DNA of 64,000 nt from Prevotella sp. (lineage in GTDB: Bacteria > Bacteroidota > Bacteroidia > Bacteroidales > Bacteroidaceae), in contig JAFXZF010000100.1 of NCBI GenBank assembly GCA_017541365.1, positions 40,839 through 104,838 on the forward strand, written 5' to 3'. This document shows, piece by piece, positions 1 to 9,836 of the stretch. Made by a program: the position numbers and the translations under genes. The number at the start of each line of letters is the position of its first letter. The first letter of the stretch is position 1. The notes beneath the pieces are model-generated. The model saw nothing but the letters and a program-made list of their open reading frames with translations, was not told the DNA's origin and did not search any database.

Positions 1-90
1 GCTACTGTCACCATCTACGTGCCTTCAGGTTTGGTATATGCCATCCGCACAGTCTCTGGCGACTACAGCAGCAAGCTGTTGGTAAGGTGA
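1..90 (+). CDS. C-terminal end of a secreted protein (partial)
   Basis: An open frame runs in from the left edge and stops at TGA 88-90. The last residues read VYAIRTVSGDYSSKLLVR. A hydrophobic strand, a G/S/D turn and a final hydrophobic-basic strand is the pattern of the C-terminal sorting region of Type IX secreted proteins in Bacteroidota, so this is probably the end of a secreted or surface protein. Only 29 codons are present, so nothing else can be said about its function. It is separated from the next gene by 45 bases of degenerate tandem repeat. Confidence 0.55.
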   Translation, partial: ATVTIYVPSGLVYAIRTVSGDYSSKLLVR

Positions 91-141
91 TAGATTATAG
101 GTGATAGATTATAGATGATAGATAATAGATAAGAGATGATA
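91..141. repeat. Degenerate TAGATTATAGATGA-type tandem repeat
   Basis: The spacer consists of imperfect copies of TAGATTATAG / TGATAGAT. The tract runs into the next gene, whose start codon (ATGATAG) lies inside it. Related tracts occur at 14828, 23861, 37126 and 41062. Confidence 0.75.
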
Positions 142-3100
142 GAGAAGATTATAACATTTTTGGGCAAAGAGTCCCCCTATACAGGGGGATTTAGAGGGTC
201 CTTAATTTTAGTCCTCCTGCTTCTCGCAGTGGGCACTAAGGCATGGGCGGATGACTACTCAGGAACGTACTATATAGCCAATCACAATAGTGGCAGTTAC
301 TCCGATGGTTCAAACGATAACTTCTACATGGTGCCAGCCAAAGACCCTCAGCAGACGAACTATAATGATGCCTATTATTCGGCGAATTACAGTCTCACAA
401 AGGGTGACCCAGAAACACCATTCATTACGACCTATAAGACCGTTCGTGACAACAACTCTATCTGGCAGATAGTGTCTGCTGGTGGTGGCTATTACTATAT
501 CAAGCACTGGCTTACGGGCAAGTATCTTATTTACATGCCTGCATATACAGGCACTAAAATTCAAAGAAAAGCTGTCCATCTTGTTGCTACTGATACTCCA
601 GATAATTTTGACTCTAAGTTTGACATTCAGGTCAGTAGTACAGGCGTATCAATACGCCCGATAAGCCTATCCTCAGGTAATCGTTACCTTAATCCTGCCA
701 GTGGTAACAAAACTACTTATTATGGTCAGAATCCTCCAGACTACTATGGTGGTTTGGTAGGTGTATATAACAGCGCTACTGATGGTGGCTCTATTTGGTA
801 TTTGGAAGATGCAGTGCTACCGCCATCATTCAGTGTCAGTGCTTCTGGCGATATTTCAATAACAGCAGAGGATGGTACGACCATATATTACACCACTAAT
901 GGCACAACACCCACAACATCAAGCACCGAATACAGTGGTGCCATCACTCCAACAGCAGGAATGACAGCCATCAAGGCTATTGCTGCTCGCACAAGTGATA
1001 CCAGCAAAAAGTCGAATGCCGTGAGTCTGCCATTGCACACCTACACCTATTATATTATTAACCGTGCTGGCGACATAGCCATAAAGAAAGAGGTGACACA
1101 GTCTGAGGGTAAGACTCTCAGCACCATAGAGGATATTCCTGCTGACATCCGCAGTAGCTATCTCGCTGATGAGTCTGCATCTTTCTATTCTTTCAGCGAA
1201 CCTTACACATCTATTGACCAGTTGACAGATGAGGTAGAAATTACCGAAACTCCGTCGGCAAATGCTCCCATATACGTAACATATACCACAGATCATCTCT
1301 CAGAGAAATTCTTACATCTGCGTGGCGCTCGTGCTTTCAATATCAAGAATCTGAGTAATGAATGTGCTTATGATGGTAATAATGGCACTCTTGCCTATGA
1401 GAATGCTAACAACACCCAACCTTCTCACTTGTGGAACATAGGTGGCAGTGAAGACCCTTATGATGTGCAGATAAAGAATGTTGACACAGAGCATCGCTAT
1501 CTCGTGTTCTCAACACCTCCTACACTCGCTCTCGCTGCTACTGCAACCACTAAGTTCATCATTATGGCTGGTAGTGCAAATGGTGATGGTTCTACCTATG
1601 AGCAGATAAAACTCATGGCTGTCACAGGAACTGGTGCTAATGATTTCTCAAAGGCAGAGGTTAAGGTATATAATGTAAATTTATCCTTTACATACAAACT
1701 CATTGACCGTAAAGGAAAACTTATTGAGAGCATTTCAAATAACGAGTCAGAGTTGAAGTTGCCTAACGAATGGATAAGTCCGTTGGTTTCAGAATACCAT
1801 TTCTACAGGACTGCAAGTATTGATGGTGACACTTACACCTTAAGCAACCCTGTTACCAGTACATTCGATGTGGGAAGCGGAAATTCAATATATGTAAACT
1901 ACGATGTCAGCGATAGGATTGACCTTGACGGTCTGAATAGCCTGAACGTTGAGGACAAGGACAATAAGACCTACATGCTGAGATTCCTTGATGGTGAGAA
2001 TTTTTATCAGGAGAATGGCAGTGATGGCATTATGACAGAAAAACGTAAGGCTGTATATCCTTACAACAATGGTGATGTCACCCTCTATGTGTATGGTAAT
2101 GAGCGTTGGGATGCTCAGTTGGCACAGGGCGCCAGCACCCGTTCTCGTTGGCTTTGGTATATAGAGCCAGCGAACAATCCTGCAAACAAGGCAGAACTTG
2201 ACCCGTACCATGTAAATATAGTATCTTATCAAGATCATATTTTTAAAGATAAAGATGGTAATGAGTTAGGTAGATATCGCTCCTTCCTGCGCACATATAA
2301 GCCAGAAGGATATGCTAATGTTGTGACAAGCGTAATCAACAGCAATCCTCTTACTAATGGAGGTAATTATGGTGACGCCCCTTATACCGATCTTGCCACA
2401 GAATATATGATTCTTGGTACGTCGAGCCACACTCGTCTTGTTACGTTCAGTGCTGTCGAGGGTGAACGTCGTACTGTCAACAGCTTCGAGCAATATTGGA
2501 AGAACAGACCTACGGTACAAGGAATATTGTCATCAGGAAACAAGGTGACGACAGAAGGACGCAATGTGACACTTACATCTGCGCAGAAGACAGAGATAGC
2601 GGAAGAAGGCTGGCATGTTTATACAGCATGGGCATATTCTGCTCCATGGATAAACAATAAGTCTGGTACTACAGAGACTAATAAGCAATACCTGAATGAA
2701 GAGCATGCCTTCCAGACCATCAGTATGGGTACAGGAAACTTTGTATTTGAGGAAGTAAGCCTTGAACCACAGGTGATTCTTTTAGACAATCACGGATGGG
2801 AAGTGGTGCGTATTCCTCTCTCAAAGACTGACATATTGAGTACCTATAACAGCCCTATGGTCGAGCAATACCAGTGGTATTCTACATCAGATAAAGTTCC
2901 AGGCTATCATAAGTATAATGTAAGTGGGGACCCTGCCCGTACAACCACGTCGCTCTCTGACGTATCAGGTGTTCCGGAGAAAGCACCTGACTACTATGTC
3001 ACCTATACGGTTAAATCACGCTATGCTACGGCATATAAGGGTGCCGCTAAGGCAGCTGACACCAAGGCTTCAGCCTACCTGTTGAAGCAGGGTGGTAAAT

Positions 3101-6100
3101 ATGCCAAGACCTCAGGCTCAACCATTGACAAGACCGATGCGCCTGCCGAAGATGTTCCAGAAGATATGCAGTGGTACCTGAAACCTAACTTCGACATCGA
3201 CCGCGAGATGGGTTATATATATCAGGGTGAGACTGGTGCTAATGAATCTGCGAAGACTAAGGATGCTACTGAGCAAGACTATTATGATGCTGGCAAAAAC
3301 GGTTTCGACCCATATAATGTTCAGATACAGAACAGGGAGTACGATAAGCGTTACTTTACTACCAACTCTTCTGCAATGTCGCTTAATAGTGGTATATGGA
3401 CAGGTAACTCTACTCAGGTAATTATGCAGAACCTTAATGTCAAGCAACATGCTACGGGGTATGACCAGACAACGCTCAACATCACCAATGCTACCTTCAT
3501 GGTGGTGAGCGATGCCAACGGCAATATGCGCTTCATGCCACGTTTTGACAATACGAAGGTGACGAACAAGGATGGAAGCGACAATCCTTTCAGAGAACTC
3601 GAAACGCAGGCTGCTGCTGCGACAACAGACGATGAAGGCAATGGTGCACAGACTCTGTGGTTAGAATTAGTCCCAGAAGCTAAGGAGATACACAGTTCAT
3701 CAGAGATGACGGAGATGAATGGTCACTACATCCTTGCTGATGACTTCACTTTTGATTCCGACTTCACCTCTCTTGGCACACCTTCTGCACCTTTCACAGG
3801 TACTATTGATGGACAACTTAACATTATAAGTAGTCCAGGTAAGGCAATAGTAGCATACGCAAATGGAGCCCAGATATATAATCTGATACTTGATAATGTT
3901 AGTATCACGAGTGGAGGCGACCATGTAGGTGCTATATGTAATGTGGCAGATGGAAGTACACGCATATACAACTGTGGTGTAAATGGTGGTGAGATTGGTG
4001 GAACTACAAATGTGGGTGGTATCGTAGGAAAACTTGCTGGTACATCTCGTGTCATCAACTGTTACAGTTATGCTAATATTACTAGTGGCACCAACAGAGC
4101 AGGCATTGTGGGCAATAACACTGTTGCTTCTACTCAGAGCAGTTTGACCACTATGATTATGAACTGTATGTTCTATGGTGACATCTCTAATGGTGGCACA
4201 ATATCACCAATCTATGGCGGCACGGAAATAAACAATGTCGCTGGTGGTATGAATAACTATAACTACTATCGTTACAGATCACGTTATAGTGTAGAGAAAC
4301 AAATCAAAATATACAATAGAGCATTGGCGATGGAAGAGAAGTTCATCAATCGCTTCGAACGCTATCGTCTGTTGCTCAACAGTAATAAGAAACTGGCTGC
4401 AAAGTATCTAGGTATTGAACCAAATGAACTGGCAAAATGGGTACTTGAAACTGCTGACAGGTCTATTGCCGAGCCAAAGCCATATCCTGTTTTGAAGAAG
4501 CAAGGACAGTATCCATCTATCATTAACTATGATGCAGAGAATGCTCCAGACAGTACTTCGGTAGGACGCCTGAATGGTGGAAAGCTGGGAAAGACACTCG
4601 ATGTAACCATTTATACGAAGAGCCAAAAGACCACAGGCGGACAGTCCTGGCCTACGGCTTCAGGAAGTGACGTGTTTACAACCAGCCTTACGCTGATTCG
4701 TACAGATAAAGACACAGTACGCTATAACTTCAACTATGATAAGGTACAGTTGCCTTACTATAATGATATAGGTACGGGTAACTATACTGAAAACCGTGTG
4801 GTGACAGGCTGGAAGATTGTCAGCATCACACCTGATACTCCAGGTGCATATAGCGCAGCTGATGAATGGGGCGGTTACAACTTTGCCGACCGCAAATGCA
4901 CCAATAAGGATAAGTATAGCGTAAGTGGTCGTGTATTCTCACAGGGTGCTTACTGGGATGTGCCCGAGGGCGTGACGGCTATTACCATTGAGCCTTACTG
5001 GGCTATAGCCAACTATGTGTCTGATGATAAGTATGATGTTATATATCAACAAACAGGATCAGGCGGTAGCAGAAATTACGTGTCACAAGGTTTTGGATTG
5101 TTTGGTACGCAATATTCTAATAATACAGACATAGAGATATATGGTGATGGTAACAAGCAGAAAGTATATACCAGTATAGGCAATGCCCTTGCAGGTTTTG
5201 ATAATACGAGCAAAACTGTATATGATCAGGCAGTGGTGTTAGTGGGTAATGTGCATCAGGCGGGAGCTCCCACAAATGCTGTGATACCTTATACGCTCAT
5301 GTCGATTGATATGAACCATGATAATGAGCCTGACTATAGTTATATATTCGGACATAAAGACAGACAACCTATATCGCCTATCCGCTATGACTTCCTCAAC
5401 ATAATGGGTATAGCAGAGGCTCAGATACCTAATGGAGCAACAATTTTACGTAACGTGTCAATTTTTAATCCTTTGGGTTGGTTTGAGATTACTAATACTT
5501 GTGTGGTTAATTTCTCACAGTTCGAATATGATAACAGCAACAAAAATGGAAAGTCGTCAGCTCCTTTAATACTTCTTGGAGGTACTTTTGAACAGTTCGT
5601 TTCTACAAAGGAAGCAACGCTTGACTTCACAAATAAAAAAACTCAGTATATACATGTAGGTGGCAATGCGTGGTTTGCAAAATTCGGTAATGGAACACAT
5701 AGTGATGGAACAAAGTTTACACCTCATATACCTATCTCGGTAACGGGCGGAGATTATGATGAGTTCTATCTGTCAGGTACTTTTCAGCCAAACATAACTA
5801 ATATGCAATCTGACAATGCGGAGTGTTATATCAGTGGAGGTCGTTTCGGTGAAATGGCTGGTGCTTCTTTGGAAGCAATCTGGGGTGATGTACGATGGGA
5901 TATAGACTGGGCGGATATAACGAACTTCTATGGTGGAGGCGTGAATGCTGTAAATCCTATCACTGGTAATATTAGGGTTGACATGACTCGTAGTCATGTA
6001 GAACGTTATTGTGGCGGTCCTAAGTTTGGTGATATGTCAGTAAATAAGACTGTTACAACTAATGCCACCGATTGTACCTTCGGCACTTACTTTGGAGCAG

Positions 6101-9100
6101 GATATGGAGGTAATTCATATAACAGAGTAAAATATCGTGACGAAGCAGAAAAAGAGCCAGCCACATACCAAGAGCTTTATGCAACAGACCGTGGTAATTA
6201 TTATGATGGAGGAACTACAGATGCGCAAAGCGGCAAAAACTATGGTAAAAAAGGTAAGGGTGTAGCTACAGACTTTGACTATGAGTATTTTATTTGGTCA
6301 ACAGGTCAAACAGGTGCACGTTTCTATGTGCAGTTCGTTACGTTCTCACTAGCTACTACACTTGGTGTAAGTTCCAATCTGACAGACTGTACAGTAACAG
6401 GCAATTTCTATGGTGGCGGTAGTTTGGGTAAGGTTGATGGTCCTGCCACTTCTATCCTGACAGGTTGTACAGTCAAGGGCAATGTGTTCGGTGCAGGATA
6501 TTCTGCTACTCTCCCAAAGATAGGTGTTCGTAATATTCCAGCATTCAAATCAGGCAAAGAACCTCAGAAGAATATGAATATCGGTATGTTTGAGCCTGGC
6601 GAGATAAATGATACTGTACAGTATGAATGGCAACAGGTTCCTAGTATGCCTGCAAATGGTGCTGCTGGCATGGAAAGTACTTCGGCAGGTAAGTATGTAT
6701 ATACCGACGAAGACCTCTCAACTCTTGGAACCGTAACAGGTGATGTCACTCTGACTCTTAATAATACTACGGTGGGTAGTGATGCTGATACCACTCTGGA
6801 TCAGGGTAATGTCTTTGGCGGCGGAGAGGAGTCAAGCGTAGAAGGTAATACTACGGTGACTATCTCTGGTGGCAATATATATGGCAGCGTATTCGGTGGA
6901 GGTGATATAGGCTCTGTGGGAAATTTCACCCTTGCTGATGCAACCTACCATGCCGCACATCCCGATGTGGCTGTAGGCAAACCTATAACTTGTGCCGCAA
7001 ACACGGGTAAGTGTACTGTGACTGTCACGGGTGCAGCCAATATAGGCCATGACAACATGCAGATGCCTGATGACTGGGGACACGTGTTCGGTGCAGGACG
7101 TGGTACTACAAGCCACGAGAAAGCTGAAAAGGTAGGTGGTAATATCGACCATGTGGCGTATGTTGATACTACTGAGGTGACAATAGGCGTACTGAATGCT
7201 GCTATTGATGCATCACCGCTCATCAAGGCTTCTGTATATGGCGGCAGTGAGAACGGTCACGTGCTGCATGGCACAAAAGTCGTGATAAACAGTGGTCAGA
7301 TAGGTGTTGGCAAGAACATAGGTCGTCGCTATACCGCAGAAGAGTGGAGTAGTGGCAATCAGTTGGCTCCTTGCGCAAGCTGGGACTACGTAGAGAATGG
7401 TGATGTGTATGACCCATACGCTCCGGAAGGAGGATGGGGTGATCCGAAACTGCAGCCGGGTAATACGACGGCTACCGACGGACATACTTATTATGGTAAT
7501 GTGTTCGGTGGAGGCTCTGGCGTAATTCCTGTTGGCGCAGGCGAATGGCAGCGTGCCTCCGGACTGGTAGAGGGCTCTACCAAGGTGATTATTAACGGCG
7601 GCCATATCCTGACAAGTGTCTATGGAGGTAATGAGCAGACTGATGTACTTGGCGAGACTTCTGTCGAGATGAATGGTGGCACAGTGGGTGTGCCTCGTGA
7701 CAGTACAACCATAATGACTAACCCTGCTATCTGTTATGTATTTGGTGCAGGTAAGGGTGATAAACGTACTGCGTTCAACACATGGACGAACGTGGCGAAG
7801 TCTAACGTAACCATCAAGGGCGGCACCATCTATGGCTCTGTATATGGCGGTGGCGAGGATGGTCACGTGCTTGGCGATGCTGTAACCTCCATAGAGCAGG
7901 CAAATGAAAAGACAGTAATCATAGGATGTAACGGTAAGTCGGGCTATGACGGCAACGTGTTCGGTGGCGGTCAGGGTTCTGTTACAGCACTTACCGCTGG
8001 TGTAGTAGGTGGCAACGTTGACCTCAAGATAAAGAAGGGTCTTATGTATGGTTCTGTATATGGCGGAGGCAGACTGGCTTCTGTGGGAACCCACTTCGAG
8101 GCTCCTGACGATCCTAACTATGGTGAACTGAATAATGATGGCGGCGTGGGTAAGCACGGCAACATATCAGTGAACCTGACTGGTGGTACGATACACCGTA
8201 ATGTATTCGGTGGCGGTATGGGTACCCAGGCTGAAGTGGAGAATAAGGACAGATTGGGTATCTCAAGAAACGTATGGCTGAATCTTAACAAGGGTGTTGA
8301 AACCACAGGCGTGAAGGGCTGCGTGGTTAAGGGCAGCATATTCGGCTGTAACAATATGAACGCATCGCCTAAGGGCAAGGTTACGGTACACGTGTATGCT
8401 ACGCAGAACGATGCCGCGACACAGATAACAAATGATGGAGAAGTGACTACTGCCAAGGTCGATGGACGCTATGACGTGCAGGCTGTATATGGCGGCGGTA
8501 ACATGGCGGCATACGTGCCCGATACGCTGGAAACGGCTTCTACCATCGTAATAATCGATGGTTGTGACCGTACCAGCATCAAACAGGTGTATGGCGGTGG
8601 TAACGCTGCATCGACACCTGGTACGAGCGTAACCGTCAACGGCACATACGAGATTGAAGAGGTGTTTGGCGGTGGTAATGGTAAGGATGCCATAACCATA
8701 AATGGTGTGACTAAGGATAATCCTGGTGCTAACGTGGGCTTCTACGACTATTCAGCAGTGGAAGACCAGTATCCTACCAAGGAGGACCGTGAGACGGATG
8801 AATTCGTCAATACTTACGTATATGGCACTGGCGCTGCCTCTGTGAATATCTACGGCGGAAAGATACACCGTGTGTTTGGTGGTTCCAATACCAAGGGTAA
8901 CGTGAAATCGACGGCTATAACACTGCTCGACGAAAGCAGTGGCTGTGATTTCTGCGTGGATGAGGCTTACGGTGGCGGTAAGAGTGCACCGATGGATGCC
9001 GAGGCTCGACTGCTGATGGCTTGTATCCCAGGATTGCAGGCAGTATATGGTGGTGCTGAGGCTGCCGATGTACATGGTGATGTGACGCTGAACATTACCA

Positions 9101-9768
9101 ACGGAACATTCAAGCGTGTGTTTGGTGGCAACAACAAGAGCGGTACCATCAGCGGCGCCATAAAGGTGAACATCGAAGAGGTAGGCTGTCGTCCTATCAT
9201 CATAGGCGAACTCTATGGTGGTGGTAACCTTGCTCCTTACTCTGTAAAGGGATATAATGATGATGGTTCTATCAAGGAGGAAGGTGCAGATATCTATGCT
9301 GACCCGCAGGTAAACCTCAAAGCATTTACCAGCATAGGAAGTGTATATGGAGGTGGATATGGTGCTTCAGCCATTATGGTGGGCAGCCCGACGGTTAACA
9401 TCAATGAGGTGGTGGGTACTCCAACCAATTATCCTACTACAGGCAAGTTCGACGAGACGGGTTACAAGGGTGATACCATCACGGTGGATGACCACGAGGT
9501 GATACTCCCTGCTCATGTTAAGACAAAGATTGGTGCCATCGGCAAGGTATTCGGTGGAGGTAATGCAGCCCAAGTTAAGGGTAGCGCCACTGTCAATATC
9601 GGCAATCTGAGCACCATCGACTTTGAATCTACTGGTGCAGGTGAGGAAACACCACGCACAGGCGTTGATGTAATTGGCGCAGACATTCGAGGCAACGTTT
9701 ATGGAGGCGGCGATGCAGCCGAGGTAACTGGTGACACCAAAGTGAACATAGGAAGGAAGTCGGAGTAA
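136..9768 (+). CDS. Giant secreted glycine-rich repeat protein (3210 aa)
   Basis: One uninterrupted frame of 3210 codons. Residues 1-38 form a signal peptide with an unusually long n-region (GKESPYTGGFRG) encoded by a C/G-rich palindrome found elsewhere in the window, then a hydrophobic core and a cleavage site after AWA. Residues about 229-298 resemble the chitobiase C-terminal (CHB_HEX_C) fold (TIYYTTNGTTPT). Residues about 1219-1340 look like GLUG-type repeats (GAICNVADG, GGIVGKLAG). From about residue 1930 to the end there are more than 20 copies of a V(F/Y)GGG turn, each preceded by a short T/N/V-rich strand (VNLTGGTIHRNVFGGG). This pattern suggests a long right-handed beta-helix. The protein ends within a repeat (NVYGGGDAAEVTG) and has no visible sorting tail. 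It is probably a surface adhesin or stalk-like protein; the exact role is unknown. Confidence 0.85.
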   Translation: MIEKIITFLGKESPYTGGFRGSLILVLLLLAVGTKAWADDYSGTYYIANHNSGSYSDGSNDNFYMVPAKDPQQTNYNDAYYSANYSLTKGDPETPFITTYKTVRDNNSIWQIVSAGGGYYYIKHWLTGKYLIYMPAYTGTKIQRKAVHLVATDTPDNFDSKFDIQVSSTGVSIRPISLSSGNRYLNPASGNKTTYYGQNPPDYYGGLVGVYNSATDGGSIWYLEDAVLPPSFSVSASGDISITAEDGTTIYYTTNGTTPTTSSTEYSGAITPTAGMTAIKAIAARTSDTSKKSNAVSLPLHTYTYYIINRAGDIAIKKEVTQSEGKTLSTIEDIPADIRSSYLADESASFYSFSEPYTSIDQLTDEVEITETPSANAPIYVTYTTDHLSEKFLHLRGARAFNIKNLSNECAYDGNNGTLAYENANNTQPSHLWNIGGSEDPYDVQIKNVDTEHRYLVFSTPPTLALAATATTKFIIMAGSANGDGSTYEQIKLMAVTGTGANDFSKAEVKVYNVNLSFTYKLIDRKGKLIESISNNESELKLPNEWISPLVSEYHFYRTASIDGDTYTLSNPVTSTFDVGSGNSIYVNYDVSDRIDLDGLNSLNVEDKDNKTYMLRFLDGENFYQENGSDGIMTEKRKAVYPYNNGDVTLYVYGNERWDAQLAQGASTRSRWLWYIEPANNPANKAELDPYHVNIVSYQDHIFKDKDGNELGRYRSFLRTYKPEGYANVVTSVINSNPLTNGGNYGDAPYTDLATEYMILGTSSHTRLVTFSAVEGERRTVNSFEQYWKNRPTVQGILSSGNKVTTEGRNVTLTSAQKTEIAEEGWHVYTAWAYSAPWINNKSGTTETNKQYLNEEHAFQTISMGTGNFVFEEVSLEPQVILLDNHGWEVVRIPLSKTDILSTYNSPMVEQYQWYSTSDKVPGYHKYNVSGDPARTTTSLSDVSGVPEKAPDYYVTYTVKSRYATAYKGAAKAADTKASAYLLKQGGKYAKTSGSTIDKTDAPAEDVPEDMQWYLKPNFDIDREMGYIYQGETGANESAKTKDATEQDYYDAGKNGFDPYNVQIQNREYDKRYFTTNSSAMSLNSGIWTGNSTQVIMQNLNVKQHATGYDQTTLNITNATFMVVSDANGNMRFMPRFDNTKVTNKDGSDNPFRELETQAAAATTDDEGNGAQTLWLELVPEAKEIHSSSEMTEMNGHYILADDFTFDSDFTSLGTPSAPFTGTIDGQLNIISSPGKAIVAYANGAQIYNLILDNVSITSGGDHVGAICNVADGSTRIYNCGVNGGEIGGTTNVGGIVGKLAGTSRVINCYSYANITSGTNRAGIVGNNTVASTQSSLTTMIMNCMFYGDISNGGTISPIYGGTEINNVAGGMNNYNYYRYRSRYSVEKQIKIYNRALAMEEKFINRFERYRLLLNSNKKLAAKYLGIEPNELAKWVLETADRSIAEPKPYPVLKKQGQYPSIINYDAENAPDSTSVGRLNGGKLGKTLDVTIYTKSQKTTGGQSWPTASGSDVFTTSLTLIRTDKDTVRYNFNYDKVQLPYYNDIGTGNYTENRVVTGWKIVSITPDTPGAYSAADEWGGYNFADRKCTNKDKYSVSGRVFSQGAYWDVPEGVTAITIEPYWAIANYVSDDKYDVIYQQTGSGGSRNYVSQGFGLFGTQYSNNTDIEIYGDGNKQKVYTSIGNALAGFDNTSKTVYDQAVVLVGNVHQAGAPTNAVIPYTLMSIDMNHDNEPDYSYIFGHKDRQPISPIRYDFLNIMGIAEAQIPNGATILRNVSIFNPLGWFEITNTCVVNFSQFEYDNSNKNGKSSAPLILLGGTFEQFVSTKEATLDFTNKKTQYIHVGGNAWFAKFGNGTHSDGTKFTPHIPISVTGGDYDEFYLSGTFQPNITNMQSDNAECYISGGRFGEMAGASLEAIWGDVRWDIDWADITNFYGGGVNAVNPITGNIRVDMTRSHVERYCGGPKFGDMSVNKTVTTNATDCTFGTYFGAGYGGNSYNRVKYRDEAEKEPATYQELYATDRGNYYDGGTTDAQSGKNYGKKGKGVATDFDYEYFIWSTGQTGARFYVQFVTFSLATTLGVSSNLTDCTVTGNFYGGGSLGKVDGPATSILTGCTVKGNVFGAGYSATLPKIGVRNIPAFKSGKEPQKNMNIGMFEPGEINDTVQYEWQQVPSMPANGAAGMESTSAGKYVYTDEDLSTLGTVTGDVTLTLNNTTVGSDADTTLDQGNVFGGGEESSVEGNTTVTISGGNIYGSVFGGGDIGSVGNFTLADATYHAAHPDVAVGKPITCAANTGKCTVTVTGAANIGHDNMQMPDDWGHVFGAGRGTTSHEKAEKVGGNIDHVAYVDTTEVTIGVLNAAIDASPLIKASVYGGSENGHVLHGTKVVINSGQIGVGKNIGRRYTAEEWSSGNQLAPCASWDYVENGDVYDPYAPEGGWGDPKLQPGNTTATDGHTYYGNVFGGGSGVIPVGAGEWQRASGLVEGSTKVIINGGHILTSVYGGNEQTDVLGETSVEMNGGTVGVPRDSTTIMTNPAICYVFGAGKGDKRTAFNTWTNVAKSNVTIKGGTIYGSVYGGGEDGHVLGDAVTSIEQANEKTVIIGCNGKSGYDGNVFGGGQGSVTALTAGVVGGNVDLKIKKGLMYGSVYGGGRLASVGTHFEAPDDPNYGELNNDGGVGKHGNISVNLTGGTIHRNVFGGGMGTQAEVENKDRLGISRNVWLNLNKGVETTGVKGCVVKGSIFGCNNMNASPKGKVTVHVYATQNDAATQITNDGEVTTAKVDGRYDVQAVYGGGNMAAYVPDTLETASTIVIIDGCDRTSIKQVYGGGNAASTPGTSVTVNGTYEIEEVFGGGNGKDAITINGVTKDNPGANVGFYDYSAVEDQYPTKEDRETDEFVNTYVYGTGAASVNIYGGKIHRVFGGSNTKGNVKSTAITLLDESSGCDFCVDEAYGGGKSAPMDAEARLLMACIPGLQAVYGGAEAADVHGDVTLNITNGTFKRVFGGNNKSGTISGAIKVNIEEVGCRPIIIGELYGGGNLAPYSVKGYNDDGSIKEEGADIYADPQVNLKAFTSIGSVYGGGYGASAIMVGSPTVNINEVVGTPTNYPTTGKFDETGYKGDTITVDDHEVILPAHVKTKIGAIGKVFGGGNAAQVKGSATVNIGNLSTIDFESTGAGEETPRTGVDVIGADIRGNVYGGGDAAEVTGDTKVNIGRKSE
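169..201. repeat. C/G-rich palindrome inside a signal-peptide coding region
   Basis: CCCCCT-atac-AGGGGG followed by ATTTAGAGGGTC. It is translated in frame as ESPYTGGFRGS in the n-region of the giant protein. It belongs to the same loose family as copies at 16091, 36275, 47444 and 47759. Confidence 0.65.
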
Positions 9769-9784
9769 AAAAAGTTACTTTTTC

Positions 9785-9815
9785 TTTGCAGTGTAAAAAA
9801 AAGATTGTACATTTG
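9785..9815 (+). promoter_or_regulatory. Promoter of the PL1 lyase at 9837
   Basis: TTTG at 9785-9788, 19 bases, then TACATTTG at 9808-9815. This matches the Bacteroides -33/-7 consensus. The predicted transcript starts close to 9820, giving a leader of about 15-30 bases. Confidence 0.75.
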
Positions 9816-9836
9816 CAGGCGAAAACGTAAAACCTA

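Noticed and set aside
7213..8157. A 314-codon open frame on the minus strand inside the giant gene
   Set aside because: It is antisense to the Gly-rich repeats, whose GGN/ACC codons leave the opposite strand free of stops. The product is His/Thr/Tyr-rich with no recognisable family, promoter or signal peptide.
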